The position numbers were made by a program, and so were the translations under genes. DNA of 42,670 nucleotides from Stenotrophomonas cyclobalanopsidis. GTDB taxonomy: Bacteria > Pseudomonadota > Gammaproteobacteria > Xanthomonadales > Xanthomonadaceae. Within the stretch, counting starts at the first letter, position 1; every line of letters begins with the position of its first letter. Where the stretch lies: the NCBI RefSeq assembly GCF_008710035.1, contig NZ_VYKI01000031.1, positions 1 through 42,670 on the forward strand, read 5' to 3'. Shown piece after piece: positions 8,376 through 16,055 of this stretch. A model generated the notes under the pieces. It had not been told where the DNA came from and did not search any database. It saw only the letters and a list, made by a program, of their open reading frames with translations.

Positions 8376-9305
8376 ATGCGTCATCGGGGAGTGGGCGGCC
8401 TGCTGGTCGCCGTGTTGCTGGCCGCCTGCAGCCCGGCACCGGCGCCGGTGCCTGTGGTGAAGGAAGATCCGGCATTCGCAGCGGGGCAGCAGCAGTGGCG
8501 CGTGCAGCGCTATGAAGACCTGACCCGGCCCGATGGCTGGACCTCGCTGGTCGGCCTGCACTGGCTGCAGTACAAGTCGCACTTCATCGGCAGCGGCGCC
8601 AGCAGTGGCATCCGCCTGGCGGTGGGCCCTGACAAGCTGGGCCTGCTGCGGCGCGAGGGCGACCAGTGGTGGTTCAGCCCCGAGGCCAGGGTGGATGTCA
8701 GCCTGGACGGGCAGCCGGTGCGTGGCCGCGTGCGCATGAACACCGACAAGGATCCGGCGCCCACCGTGCTCACCTTCGATGGCGGCAAGGGGCAGCTGAG
8801 CATCATCCGCCGCGGCCCGCGCGATGCGCTGCGGGTCAAGCATGCTGATGCGGACGCGCGCCGCGATTTCGCCGGCATCCAGTACTGGCCTGGCGGTCCC
8901 GACTGGCAGGTACAGGCGCATTTCATCGCCCATCCCGCCGGCAAGTCCCTGCCGATCGTGGACATCACCGGCCTGACCACCGAAATGCCGAATGCCGGCG
9001 CGGTGGAGTTCGAGCGCGACGGCCGCAGCTGGCGCATGGAAGCGATCGGCGCGCCCGGCGAGCCACTGTTCCTGGTTTTCGCCGACCGCACCAGTGGCCA
9101 CGGCAGCTATCCGGCCGGTCGCTACCTGGACATGGATGCACCGGCCGCCGATGGCAGCGTGCGCATCGATTTCAACCACGCCTACAACCCACCCTGTGCC
9201 TTCACCCCGTATGCGACCTGCCCGCTGGCGCCCCCGGAAAACCGGTTGGACCTGCGCGTGGACGCCGGCGAGAAGGCGTACCACCTGTCTGAAGGAGAAG
9301 GCTGA
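8376..9305 (+). CDS. DUF1684 family lipoprotein
   Basis: This 309-residue protein of unknown function belongs to the DUF1684 family. It begins with a lipoprotein signal whose lipobox is LLAAC (Cys about 20), so it should be anchored in a membrane. The body carries the family pattern WRVQRYEDLTRPDGWTSLVG near the start, the central segment FAGIQYWPGG, and the C-terminal block FNHAYNPPCAFTPYATCPLA, which has two conserved cysteines. It starts 26 bases after mutL with a GAGGGGAG ribosome binding site. It ends two bases before the TraB/GumN gene, so it may be transcribed with both. No catalytic activity can be assigned from sequence. Confidence 0.88.
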   Translation: MRHRGVGGLLVAVLLAACSPAPAPVPVVKEDPAFAAGQQQWRVQRYEDLTRPDGWTSLVGLHWLQYKSHFIGSGASSGIRLAVGPDKLGLLRREGDQWWFSPEARVDVSLDGQPVRGRVRMNTDKDPAPTVLTFDGGKGQLSIIRRGPRDALRVKHADADARRDFAGIQYWPGGPDWQVQAHFIAHPAGKSLPIVDITGLTTEMPNAGAVEFERDGRSWRMEAIGAPGEPLFLVFADRTSGHGSYPAGRYLDMDAPAADGSVRIDFNHAYNPPCAFTPYATCPLAPPENRLDLRVDAGEKAYHLSEGEG

Positions 9306-9307
9306 TC

Positions 9308-10252
9308 ATGTCGATCAGATCACTGATGCGCGGCGCCGTGCTGCTGCTGGCCTGCGCGGTCGCCCCCCTGGCCGCGGCGCGTGGCGCGCCGGCCGAAGCG
9401 CCTGCGGCCAGGCCGCCGGTACCGCTGCTGTGGAAGGTGACCGGCCCGGGCGATGCGCGTGTCTACCTGCTGGGTTCGTTCCACCTGCTGAAGCCCTCCG
9501 ATTACCCGTTGTCGGCCGATGCCGAGCAGGCCTTCACCGCGTCCAAGCGGGTGCTGTTCGAAGTATCGCCGGAGGAAATGGAATCGCCCCAGGCCGCCAC
9601 CCAGATGGTGCAGACCGCGATCCGCCGCGATGGCAGTGAACTGAAGCGCGACCTGGATGACGCCACCTGGCAGAAGCTGCAGGCCTACGCCACGCAGAAC
9701 AAGCTGCCGCTGGCGCAGCTGCAGGGCATGAAGAGCTGGTTCGTCGCGCTCAACATCACCATCGGGCAGATGCAGAAGATGGGCCTGGATGCGAACCTCG
9801 GCCTGGACCGTCATTTCATGGCGGAGGCGAAGAAGGCGGGCAAGCAGACCCGCGGGCTGGAGGACATGCAGAGCCAGATCAACCTGCTGGACGGCATGAG
9901 CCTGCAGGAGCAGCGGCAGATGATGGCCGAGGCGCTGGACCAGGCCGACAAGGGCGATGAGCAGTCGCTGATGCTGCACGAGGCCTGGCGCCGAGGCGAT
10001 GACCGCGTGCTGTGGAACAAGATGGCCGTGGAGATGCGCCAGCAGTATCCGCAGCTCTACCAGCGCATCAACACCGCGCGCAACGACGCGTGGGTGCCCA
10101 AGCTGCTGCCGTACCTGCAGGACGGGCAGGGCGGCACCCTGGTGGTGGTCGGTGGCCTGCACCTGCTGGGCAGCGACGGCGTGGTGGAGAAGCTGAAGGC
10201 CAAGGGCTACAAGGTCGAGCGCGTGTGCACGGGCTGCAAGCTGAAGCGCTGA
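9308..10252 (+). CDS. TraB/GumN family protein
   Basis: This is an exported protein of the TraB/GumN (also PrgY) superfamily, related to Tiki-type metalloproteases. A signal peptide covers about residues 1-25 (LLLACAVAPLAAARG). The mature part shows the two family hallmarks: YLLGSFHLLKPSDYPL near the N-terminus, with the GSxH motif followed by a VLFEVSPEE segment, and VVVGGLHLLGSDGVVEKL near the C-terminus, with the GxxH motif. The length of 314 residues fits. A GAAGGAGAAGG ribosome binding site overlaps the end of the preceding lipoprotein gene. The substrate is unknown. A REP dimer follows immediately. Confidence 0.88.
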   Translation: MSIRSLMRGAVLLLACAVAPLAAARGAPAEAPAARPPVPLLWKVTGPGDARVYLLGSFHLLKPSDYPLSADAEQAFTASKRVLFEVSPEEMESPQAATQMVQTAIRRDGSELKRDLDDATWQKLQAYATQNKLPLAQLQGMKSWFVALNITIGQMQKMGLDANLGLDRHFMAEAKKAGKQTRGLEDMQSQINLLDGMSLQEQRQMMAEALDQADKGDEQSLMLHEAWRRGDDRVLWNKMAVEMRQQYPQLYQRINTARNDAWVPKLLPYLQDGQGGTLVVVGGLHLLGSDGVVEKLKAKGYKVERVCTGCKLKR

Positions 10253-10254
10253 GG

Positions 10255-10342
10255 GTAGAGTCGACCGTTGGTCGACTGCACTTCGGTCGGATGGCGGAAA
10301 TGCCCGCGCTGCGCGCATAAGTCGACCAACGGTCGACTCTAC
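10255..10342. repeat. SMAG/REP dimer
   Basis: Two inverted copies of the AGTCGACC-gtt-GGTCGACT stem lie at 10255-10277 (GTAG head forward) and 10321-10342 (reversed). They are separated by a spacer that contains TGCCCGCGCTGCGCGC. The stem is the same subtype as in the amiC-mutL cluster. The dimer separates the convergent TraB/GumN and phaR genes. Confidence 0.85.
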
Positions 10343-10350
10343 CAAAGCAT

Positions 10351-10378
10351 AAACGGCGCACCTCAGGGCGCGCCGTTT
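10351..10378 (-). terminator. Hairpin terminator between convergent genes
   Basis: A perfect 9-bp stem AAACGGCGC/GCGCCGTTT encloses a 10-base loop. It lies 24 bases beyond the phaR stop, and the flanking A and T bases allow use from either side. The U-tract is short, so termination strength is uncertain. Confidence 0.6.
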
Positions 10379-10402
10379 CCGTGTCAGGCGGGGGCAGTGG
10401 CC

Positions 10403-10942
10403 TCAGCGCCGGGTCTTGCCACCGTTGCCGGTGCTGGTGCCCGGCTCGCTCGGCTTGTTGCCGGTGCCGGTGCCGGTGCCCGTACCGCCGGGGCGGGGGC
10501 CGCCGAAGCCGGTGCCCATGTTGCGCTGGAATTCCTGCCACAGTTCCAGGTTGCGCTCGGTCAGCTGGTTCATCATCGCCCACGGGGTCTGGCCCAGCAG
10601 GTTGCCCATCTGCTGGCGGAACTGCTGCTGCTGGTCGAGGAAGACCTGCATGCTGCGCTCCAGGTAGTTGCCCATGAAGCCCTGCAGCGAATCGCCGTAG
10701 AAGCGGATCAGCTGGCTCAGCAGCTGGGTGGACAGCATCGGTTCGCCGTCCTGCTCCTGGTCGGCGATGATCTGCAGCAGGACCGAACGGGTCAGGTCGT
10801 CGCCGCTCTTGGCGTCGCGGACCTCGAAGTCCTCACCGTCCAGGATCAGCTGGCGCACATCCTCTATGGTGATGTAGCTGGAAATTTCGGTGTCGTAGAG
10901 ACGGCGGTTCGGATACTTCTTGATGATGCGGGTCGCAGCCAT
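10403..10942 (-). CDS. phaR: Polyhydroxyalkanoate synthesis repressor PhaR
   Basis: PhaR represses phasin and its own gene, and is released when it binds polyhydroxybutyrate granules. The N-terminal DNA-binding region has IIKKYPNRRLYDTEISSYIT, followed by the PHB_acc repeats (DLTRSVLLQIIADQEQ and FYGDSLQGFMGNYLERSM). The C-terminal 35 or so residues are a low-complexity Gly/Thr/Pro tail of GTGT repeats ending in basic residues. The 179-residue length is normal. ATG 10942 was chosen because it begins the conserved MAATRIIKKYPNRR block; the open frame continues 16 codons upstream without similarity. phaB lies upstream on the same strand, 183 bases away across palindromes that could be operators. 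Confidence 0.95.
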   Translation of the reverse strand: MAATRIIKKYPNRRLYDTEISSYITIEDVRQLILDGEDFEVRDAKSGDDLTRSVLLQIIADQEQDGEPMLSTQLLSQLIRFYGDSLQGFMGNYLERSMQVFLDQQQQFRQQMGNLLGQTPWAMMNQLTERNLELWQEFQRNMGTGFGGPRPGGTGTGTGTGNKPSEPGTSTGNGGKTRR

Positions 10943-10966
10943 GAAGCGGTCACTCGTCACTGTAGA

Positions 10967-10989
10967 TGTGCAGCATGGCGCAGTGCACA
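10967..10989. promoter_or_regulatory. Candidate PhaR operator upstream of phaR
   Basis: An inverted repeat TGTGCA...TGCACA with an 11-base centre (GCATGGCGCAG) lies 25 bases upstream of the phaR ATG, where a promoter would be. It is rich in TGC/GCA steps. PhaR of Paracoccus is known to bind TGC-rich sites, so autoregulation is a reasonable inference. Confidence 0.35.
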
Positions 10990-11040
10990 AGCCTTGGCAA
11001 CCGCTGCAGCCCCCGCCGCGCTTGGGGTTTCACGCCCGAT

Positions 11041-11078
11041 CATGTTGCGCAGCAAGGGTTTGCGTGCTGCGCAGCATG
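11041..11078. promoter_or_regulatory. TGC-rich inverted repeat between phaB and phaR
   Basis: A 14-bp stem with one mismatch (11041-11054 with 11065-11078) surrounds a 10-base loop. The right arm contains a perfect 12-bp palindrome, TGCTGCGCAGCA. It could be a second PhaR site or a phaB transcript hairpin. No U-tract follows on the minus strand, so it is a poor terminator. Confidence 0.35.
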
Positions 11079-11125
11079 ACCAACGGCAGGGGACCTTTGC
11101 GTGCCCGCTGCCGCTGCCTGCGGCC

Positions 11126-11866
11126 TTACCAGCCCATGTGGTGGCCGCCGTTGATGTCCAGGTTGCTGCCGGTGATCCAGGCGGCCTCGTCTGCGACCAG
11201 GAAGGACACGCCGTAGGCGATCTCCTCCGGCTTGCCCAGGCGCCCGGTGGGGATGTCGGCGATGATCTTGGCGCGCACTTCCTCCGGCACCGCCATCACC
11301 ATGTCGGTGGCGACGTAGCCCGGCGAGATGGTGTTGACCGTGATGCCGAAGCCGGCGTTCTCACGGGCCAGCGAAATGGTGAAGCCGTGCATGCCGGCCT
11401 TGGCGGCGGCGTAGTTGGCCTGGCCGTACTGGCCCTTCAGGCCGTTGATCGAGCTGATCTGGATGACCCGGCCCCAGCCGCGGCGGCGCATGCCTTCAAT
11501 GACCGGGCGGGTGACGTTGAACACCGAATTGAGGTTGGTGTTGATCACGTCGTGCCACTGGTCCGCACGCATGCGGTGGAAGGTGGTATCGCGGGTAATG
11601 CCGGCGTTGTTGACAAGGATCTCGACCGGGCCCAGCTCGGTTTCCACCGCGCGGATCAGCGCTTCGGCGCTTTCCGGGTCGGACACATCGCCGGGGAAGA
11701 TCGACACGTGGTAGCCGCGCTCGGTCATGCCCTGCTGCCAGGCGCGGGCCTTGGTCTCGTCGCGGTAGTTGGTGGCGACCCGGTGGCCCTGGTCGGCCAG
11801 GCGTTGGCAGATGGCGGTACCGATGCCGCCGGTTCCGCCGGTGACCAGTGCGACGCGAGAAGTCAT
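11126..11866 (-). CDS. phaB: Acetoacetyl-CoA reductase
   Basis: This is an NADPH-linked short-chain dehydrogenase that reduces acetoacetyl-CoA to (R)-3-hydroxybutyryl-CoA for polyhydroxybutyrate. The Rossmann motif TGGTGGIG is at residues 9-16, NNAGITRDT follows near 90, and the catalytic Ser-Tyr-Lys set is in ISSINGLKGQYGQANYAAAK. The ending GSNLDINGGHHMGW is the usual C-terminus of PhaB proteins. The 246-residue length is exact for the family, and the neighbouring phaR supports PhaB over a FabG assignment. It starts 17 bases after gluQ on the same strand, so it may share that promoter. Confidence 0.93.
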   Translation of the reverse strand: MTSRVALVTGGTGGIGTAICQRLADQGHRVATNYRDETKARAWQQGMTERGYHVSIFPGDVSDPESAEALIRAVETELGPVEILVNNAGITRDTTFHRMRADQWHDVINTNLNSVFNVTRPVIEGMRRRGWGRVIQISSINGLKGQYGQANYAAAKAGMHGFTISLARENAGFGITVNTISPGYVATDMVMAVPEEVRAKIIADIPTGRLGKPEEIAYGVSFLVADEAAWITGSNLDINGGHHMGW

Positions 11867-11883
11867 GGAATGCTGTCCGGGTT

Positions 11884-12819
11884 TCAGGTGGGGGGAAGGG
11901 GATTCTGCAACATCGGCGCGGAAAGTGCGCCGGCCGGCGGCAGGCCCGCTCCGATCAGGATGTCGGAACGCGGCAGCCGCGTCGGGTCGAAGGCCTGGCG
12001 TGCGGCAGCCAGCAGGGCGTGCAGGTCGTCCACGCCATCCAGCGCGGTGGGTGCCTGGCCCAGCAGCTGCCACAGCTGGCGCAGCACCGGCACCGGCCGG
12101 CTGTTGTCCACCGGCAAGGCGGCGAGGGACTTGGACAGCTTGTGGCCCGGTGCATCCAGCAGCAATGGCAGGTGCCAGTAGCGCGGAACCGGCAGCCCCA
12201 GCGCCCGCTGCAGCAGGATCTGCCGCGCGGTGGAATCGAGCAGGTCGGCGCCGCGGACCACTTCGGTCACGCCCTGCGCCGCATCGTCCACCACCACGGC
12301 CAGCTGGTAGGCCCAGCAGCCATCGGCGCGGCGCAGCACGAAATCACCGACCTCGGCATGCACGTCCTGGGTCTGCAGGCCGCGCAGTCCGTCTTCGTAC
12401 TCAACCACGCTGCCCGCGGGAACGCGAAAGCGGACGGCAGGGTCCGGTCGTGGCTGGCGCGCCACGCAGCGATGGTGGATGCCGCCGTTGGCGGCCACTT
12501 CGCTGCGGCTGCAGTGGCAGACGAAGGCCCGGTCGCTGGCCAGCAGTACGTCCAGCGCGGCCTGGTAGGCCTCGCCGCGCGCGCTCTGCCAGAGCACCTC
12601 GCCGTCGTGGTCCAGGCCGAATGCGGCCAGGGCCTGCAATTGTGACTGCGCCGCGCCGGCGACCGTGCGCGGCGGATCGACATCCTCGATGCGCAGCCGC
12701 CACAGGCCACCGTGATGGCGCGCAAGCAGCCAGCTGCCGAAGGCGGCGAACAGGGAACCGGCGTGCAGCAGGCCGGTGGGCGAGGGCGCGAAGCGGCCGC
12801 AGGGAATGGGCGAAGTCAT
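11884..12819 (-). CDS. gluQ: Glutamyl-Q tRNA(Asp) synthetase
   Basis: GluQ is a truncated glutamyl-tRNA synthetase paralogue that attaches glutamate to queuosine at position 34 of tRNA(Asp). It has the class I core without an anticodon domain. RFAPSPTGLLHAGSL near the start contains the HxGS version of HIGH. A zinc-type CHCSRSEVAANGGIHHRC follows, and the KMSKS equivalent is HKLSKSLAAL. The 311-residue length is normal. The open frame extends far upstream antisense to htpX; ATG 12819 begins the conserved MTSPIPCGRFAPSPTG block. It is functionally linked to queG in this window, since both act on queuosine tRNA. dksA, often its neighbour elsewhere, is not adjacent here. Confidence 0.94.
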   Translation of the reverse strand: MTSPIPCGRFAPSPTGLLHAGSLFAAFGSWLLARHHGGLWRLRIEDVDPPRTVAGAAQSQLQALAAFGLDHDGEVLWQSARGEAYQAALDVLLASDRAFVCHCSRSEVAANGGIHHRCVARQPRPDPAVRFRVPAGSVVEYEDGLRGLQTQDVHAEVGDFVLRRADGCWAYQLAVVVDDAAQGVTEVVRGADLLDSTARQILLQRALGLPVPRYWHLPLLLDAPGHKLSKSLAALPVDNSRPVPVLRQLWQLLGQAPTALDGVDDLHALLAAARQAFDPTRLPRSDILIGAGLPPAGALSAPMLQNPLPPT

Positions 12820-12846
12820 GCTGGCTGAATCGTCGGTCAGGTTGGC

Positions 12847-12860
12847 GCTTGAATTCAAGC
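12847..12860. promoter_or_regulatory. Perfect 14-bp palindrome between gluQ and htpX
   Basis: GCTTGAATTCAAGC is perfectly self-complementary. It lies midway in the 91-base gap between the divergent gluQ and htpX genes, 50 bases before the htpX ATG. The position suits an operator for a dimeric regulator. The regulator is unknown. Confidence 0.35.
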
Positions 12861-12910
12861 TGACTGCACCGCAAATTGGCGGATATCGACCCTTCCGAGC
12901 CGAATTTCCC

Positions 12911-13777
12911 ATGTTTACCCGCATTGCCCTTTTCCTGGCCACCAACCTTGCGGTGCTGATCCTTGCCGGCATCGTGATGTCCATCCTGGGCGTGGACTCC
13001 CGTTCGATGAGCGGCCTGCTGGTCATGGCTGGCATCTTCGGCTTTGGTGGTTCCTTCATCTCGCTGCTGCTGTCCAAGTGGATGGCCAAGCGTTCCACCG
13101 GTGCGGTGGTCATTACCGAACCGCGCAACCCGACCGAGCGCTGGCTGCTGGCCACCGTCGAACGCCAGGCCAAGGCGGCCGGCATAGGCATGCCGGAAGT
13201 GGCCGTGTATGACGGTCCGGAGATCAACGCGTTCGCCACCGGTGCCAACCGCAACAACGCGCTGGTGGCGGTGTCCACCGGCCTGCTGCACAACATGAGC
13301 GAAGACGAGGCCGAAGCAGTACTGGGCCACGAGATCGCCCACGTCGCCAACGGTGACATGATCACCATGGCGCTGCTGCAGGGCGTGCTGAATACCTTTG
13401 TGATCGTGCTGGCCCGCGTGGTCGGCGGCATCATCGACAGCGCGCTGTCGGGCAACCGCGAAGGCGGCGGCCGTGGCTTCGCCTACTTCATCATCGTGTT
13501 CGTGCTGGAGATGGTGTTCGGCCTGTTCGCGACGATGATCTCGATGTGGTTCTCGCGTCACCGCGAGTTCCGTGCCGACGCCGGTGGTGCCTCGCTGGCC
13601 GGTCGCCAGAAAATGATCGCCGCGCTGGAGCGCCTGCAGCTCAACCACGGCCAGAGCACGCTGCCGACCCAGATCGCGGCCTTCGGCATTGCCGGTTCGA
13701 CGGCGAAGAAGCTGTTCATGAGCCACCCGCCGCTGGAGGAGCGCATCGCTGCGCTTCGGGCTTCGACCGCCGCGTAA
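12911..13777 (+). CDS. htpX: Protease HtpX
   Basis: HtpX is an inner-membrane M48 zinc metalloprotease that degrades misfolded membrane proteins, often under envelope stress. Two N-terminal membrane segments (about 5-25 and 35-55) precede the catalytic HEIAHVANGD (His near 140). Two more hydrophobic stretches follow (about 155-180 and 195-215), and the third zinc ligand is in REFRADAGGASLAG (Glu near 219). The ending SHPPLEERIAALR is typical. The 288-residue length matches. It is divergent from gluQ and followed at once by a strong terminator, so it is monocistronic. Confidence 0.96.
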   Translation: MFTRIALFLATNLAVLILAGIVMSILGVDSRSMSGLLVMAGIFGFGGSFISLLLSKWMAKRSTGAVVITEPRNPTERWLLATVERQAKAAGIGMPEVAVYDGPEINAFATGANRNNALVAVSTGLLHNMSEDEAEAVLGHEIAHVANGDMITMALLQGVLNTFVIVLARVVGGIIDSALSGNREGGGRGFAYFIIVFVLEMVFGLFATMISMWFSRHREFRADAGGASLAGRQKMIAALERLQLNHGQSTLPTQIAAFGIAGSTAKKLFMSHPPLEERIAALRASTAA

Positions 13778-13803
13778 GAGACGGGTTTCAACCCGGAAAC
13801 ACG

Positions 13804-13836
13804 AACGCCCGGCCATGTGCCGGGCGTTTTGTTTTT
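13804..13836 (+). terminator. Intrinsic terminator of htpX
   Basis: A 10-bp perfect stem AACGCCCGGC/GCCGGGCGTT with a 5-base loop is followed by TTGTTTTT. It starts 27 bases after the htpX stop. Confidence 0.9.
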
Positions 13837-13866
13837 CCAACGCGGCAGCGGTTGTCGCATTGGTTT

Positions 13867-13934
13867 GTAGAGCCGAGCCCACGCTCGGCTGCCTTTCGCG
13901 CTGCGCGCGTAAGTCGAGCATGGCTCGACTCTAC
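13867..13934. repeat. SMAG/REP dimer, mixed stems
   Basis: A forward GTAG unit with stem AGCCGAGC/GCTCGGCT (13867-13890) faces a reversed unit with stem AGTCGAGC/GCTCGACT (13912-13934). The two stems differ at one or two positions, so each hairpin forms on its own while the pair can also fold together imperfectly. Confidence 0.8.
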
Positions 13935-13941
13935 AGAGGCT

Positions 13942-13960
13942 ATCCACGCATGGCGTGGTT
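13942..13960. repeat. Degenerate SMAG monomer
   Basis: ATCCACGC-atg-GCGTGG is the same stem as the intact unit at 18189-18211, but it lacks the CTAC end. Confidence 0.5.
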
Positions 13961-13998
13961 CCACGCCATCTCCAACGCAGCGCCGCGCGGGACAAACA

Positions 13999-14025
13999 AA
14001 AACGGCACCCTCGCAGGTGCCGTTT
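13999..14025 (-). terminator. Intrinsic terminator of suhB
   Basis: The stem AAACGGCACC/GGTGCCGTTT has a 6-base loop. Read on the minus strand it is followed by TTTGTTTG. It lies 24 bases past the suhB stop. Confidence 0.85.
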
Positions 14026-14049
14026 CAGTGAGCCGCGTTACCGGGACGC

Positions 14050-14877
14050 TTAGAACTTGGCGTCGAACTCGGCGGCGTAGCCGGTGTTCACCAGCACCTT
14101 CTGCAACGACTCGGCCACCTTCAGGTTGCCGGCCACGACCTGCTGGGTGTCCGGGCCACGGTTGTCCATGCGGGCCAGGGTCGCGCCCTTGAAGTCGCAG
14201 ACCTTGCCGCCGGCTTCGCGGACAAGCAGCACGCCGGCCGCGATGTCCCAGGCCTTCACCCCTGCTTCGAAGTAGGCATCGGCGCGGCCACAGGCCACGT
14301 AGGCCAGGTCCAGCGCTGCCGAACCACTGCGGCGGATGTCCTCGGCCTGCACCAGCAGGGCGTCGACCGCCTTCAGCTGGGCGCTGGCGCGGGCACGCTC
14401 GCGCGGGGCGAAACCGGTGTGGATCATGGTGCCGCCCAGGTCCTTGCGTTCGGCCACGCGGATGCGGCGGTCATTGAGCACGGCGCCGGCGCCACGGCTG
14501 GCGGTGAACAGTTCATTGCGCAGCGGATCGAAGATGACCGCATCGGTCGGCTCGCCATTTTCCACCAGGGCGATCGACACGCAGTAGTGCGGCACGCCGC
14601 GCAGGTAGTTGCTGGTGCCGTCCAGCGGGTCGATGACCCACATGTTGCGGTGGCCACCCTGCACGCCGCCTTCTTCGCCGAACACGCCGTACTCGGGGTA
14701 AGCGCGCTTGAGTTCCTTGACGATCACCTTTTCGGCGTCGGCATCGACTTCACTGGCGTAGTCCATCCGGCCCTTCTGCACTACATTGAGCGCCTCGAGC
14801 TTGTTGATGTTGCGCAACAGGACGTTGCCGGCGAGGCGGGCGGCCTTGACCATGACGGTGACGGCGGGTTTCTGCAT
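14050..14877 (-). CDS. suhB: Inositol-1-monophosphatase family protein SuhB
   Basis: This is a magnesium-dependent phosphatase of the inositol monophosphatase family. In E. coli the same protein also joins the ribosomal antitermination complex and supports rRNA maturation. The metal-binding motifs are all present: FGEEGG (Glu near 67), WVIDPLDGTSNYLRG near 83, and WDIAAGVLLVREAGG near 210. The 275-residue length is normal. ATG 14877 starts the conserved MQKPAVTVMVKAAR block; the frame continues 26 codons upstream without similarity. It is divergent from trmJ, as in many proteobacteria where these two genes are neighbours, and it has its own terminator. Confidence 0.95.
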   Translation of the reverse strand: MQKPAVTVMVKAARLAGNVLLRNINKLEALNVVQKGRMDYASEVDADAEKVIVKELKRAYPEYGVFGEEGGVQGGHRNMWVIDPLDGTSNYLRGVPHYCVSIALVENGEPTDAVIFDPLRNELFTASRGAGAVLNDRRIRVAERKDLGGTMIHTGFAPRERARASAQLKAVDALLVQAEDIRRSGSAALDLAYVACGRADAYFEAGVKAWDIAAGVLLVREAGGKVCDFKGATLARMDNRGPDTQQVVAGNLKVAESLQKVLVNTGYAAEFDAKF

Positions 14878-14997
14878 GGCGTGGGCTCCCGGGAAGGCAG
14901 AAGAGGTAGGGCTGGCGGGGGAAAAGAGCGGGTCCGGCGCAGTGGCCGGCCGCACAGTTTACCATTGGTCTTCGTCCAGCTCGACATTTCCCTGTTC

Positions 14998-15771
14998 ATG
15001 TCCCAGTTTCCTGCCGCCACCCGCCTCCGATTCGTCCTGGTCGGTACCCAGCACCCCGGCAACATGGGGGCCGCCGCACGCGCCCTGAAGACCATGGGCC
15101 TGGCCCGCATGGTCCTGGTCGCCCCCGAGAAGCCGCTGGACGAGGAGGCCTTCCGCCGCTCGGCCGGTGCCGAAGACGTGCTCGGCGATGCCCCGGTGAT
15201 GGCTACCCTGGCCGAAGCCGTCGCCGACTGCACCCTGGTGCTGGGCTGCACCGCGCGTGCGCGCCGGGTGCAGCTGGAGGAGTACCTGCCGTCCGACGCG
15301 GCCGCCCGCGCGGTGGCCAAGGCCGGTGAGGGCGCCGAGGTGGCCCTGGTGTTCGGCCGCGAGCGCACCGGCCTGACCAACGAAGAGCTGCAGCTGTGCC
15401 ACGCGGCGGTGCATATCCCGTCGGATCCGTCTTTCAGCTCGCTCAACCTGGCCGCCGCCGTGCAGGTGCTGGCCTATGAAACGCGCATGCAGCTGCTGGG
15501 CGCGCAGCCGGCGGCCGAGGCCGAGCCGGCGGACGTCCGCGAGCCGGTGGCGAGCCACGAGCAGATGGAGAGCTTCTTCGCCCAGCTCGGCGACACCCTC
15601 GACGAGATCGATTTCCACAAGGGCCGTGCGCCCGAGTCGGCAATGCGCAAGCTGCGCCGCCTGTTCCTGCGTGGCGAGCCGACCGAACAGGAAGTGCGCC
15701 TGCTGCGCGGCATCCTGGCCGATACCCAGCGCATGGCGCGGCTGGCCCGGGAAAACGGCAAAGAAGGCTGA
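14998..15771 (+). CDS. trmJ: tRNA (cytidine/uridine-2'-O-)-methyltransferase TrmJ
   Basis: TrmJ is a SPOUT-fold enzyme that 2'-O-methylates position 32 of certain tRNAs using S-adenosylmethionine. The first 165 residues carry the three SPOUT motifs: VLVGTQHPGNMGAAARAL at the start, FGRERTGLTNEEL near 120, and PSFSSLNLAAAVQVLAYE near 142. These form the knotted cofactor site. The C-terminal helical extension (FFAQLGDTLDEIDFHKG and LRRLFLRGEPTEQEV) is typical of TrmJ. The 257-residue length fits. No clear Shine-Dalgarno sequence is seen before ATG 14998. A single-stranded gap of 284 bases separates it from the GGDEF/EAL gene. Confidence 0.95.
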   Translation: MSQFPAATRLRFVLVGTQHPGNMGAAARALKTMGLARMVLVAPEKPLDEEAFRRSAGAEDVLGDAPVMATLAEAVADCTLVLGCTARARRVQLEEYLPSDAAARAVAKAGEGAEVALVFGRERTGLTNEELQLCHAAVHIPSDPSFSSLNLAAAVQVLAYETRMQLLGAQPAAEAEPADVREPVASHEQMESFFAQLGDTLDEIDFHKGRAPESAMRKLRRLFLRGEPTEQEVRLLRGILADTQRMARLARENGKEG

Positions 15772-16055
15772 CGACGGTCTCATTTTTTCGGGTAGTCTGT
15801 CTGGATACCCTGGGGGGATGAGCTTGTGTCGGCTTCATGCAAGGCAATGCAGTGGGGATTGCTGAGCCTGGTTCCATGGCGGACTGTCCGCGCGGCCACG
15901 GCCGTGGCGGGCGCGCTGCGGGCGTGGTATCGGATCGACAAGGTCACAGAAGCAACGAAGGGCCGGGCGCTGCTGCAGCGTCCGGCAGCCGCGCGTGCGT
16001 GGTGCAGTGGATGGGAGTGGGCAGTGCAGTCGGGACCCGTACGGATGGAAGCGGC
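15772..16055 (+). other. Gap before the GGDEF/EAL gene
   Basis: The reading frame of the downstream gene stays open through most of this stretch (from 15837), but the residues look like random GC-rich translation without family similarity. The gap probably holds the promoter and 5' leader of that gene. I see no riboswitch fold I can name and no terminator. Confidence 0.4.

Noticed and set aside
15772..16055. Riboswitch upstream of the GGDEF/EAL gene
   Set aside because: No conserved cyclic-di-GMP or other aptamer core could be recognised, and no terminator or sequestered ribosome site is visible.
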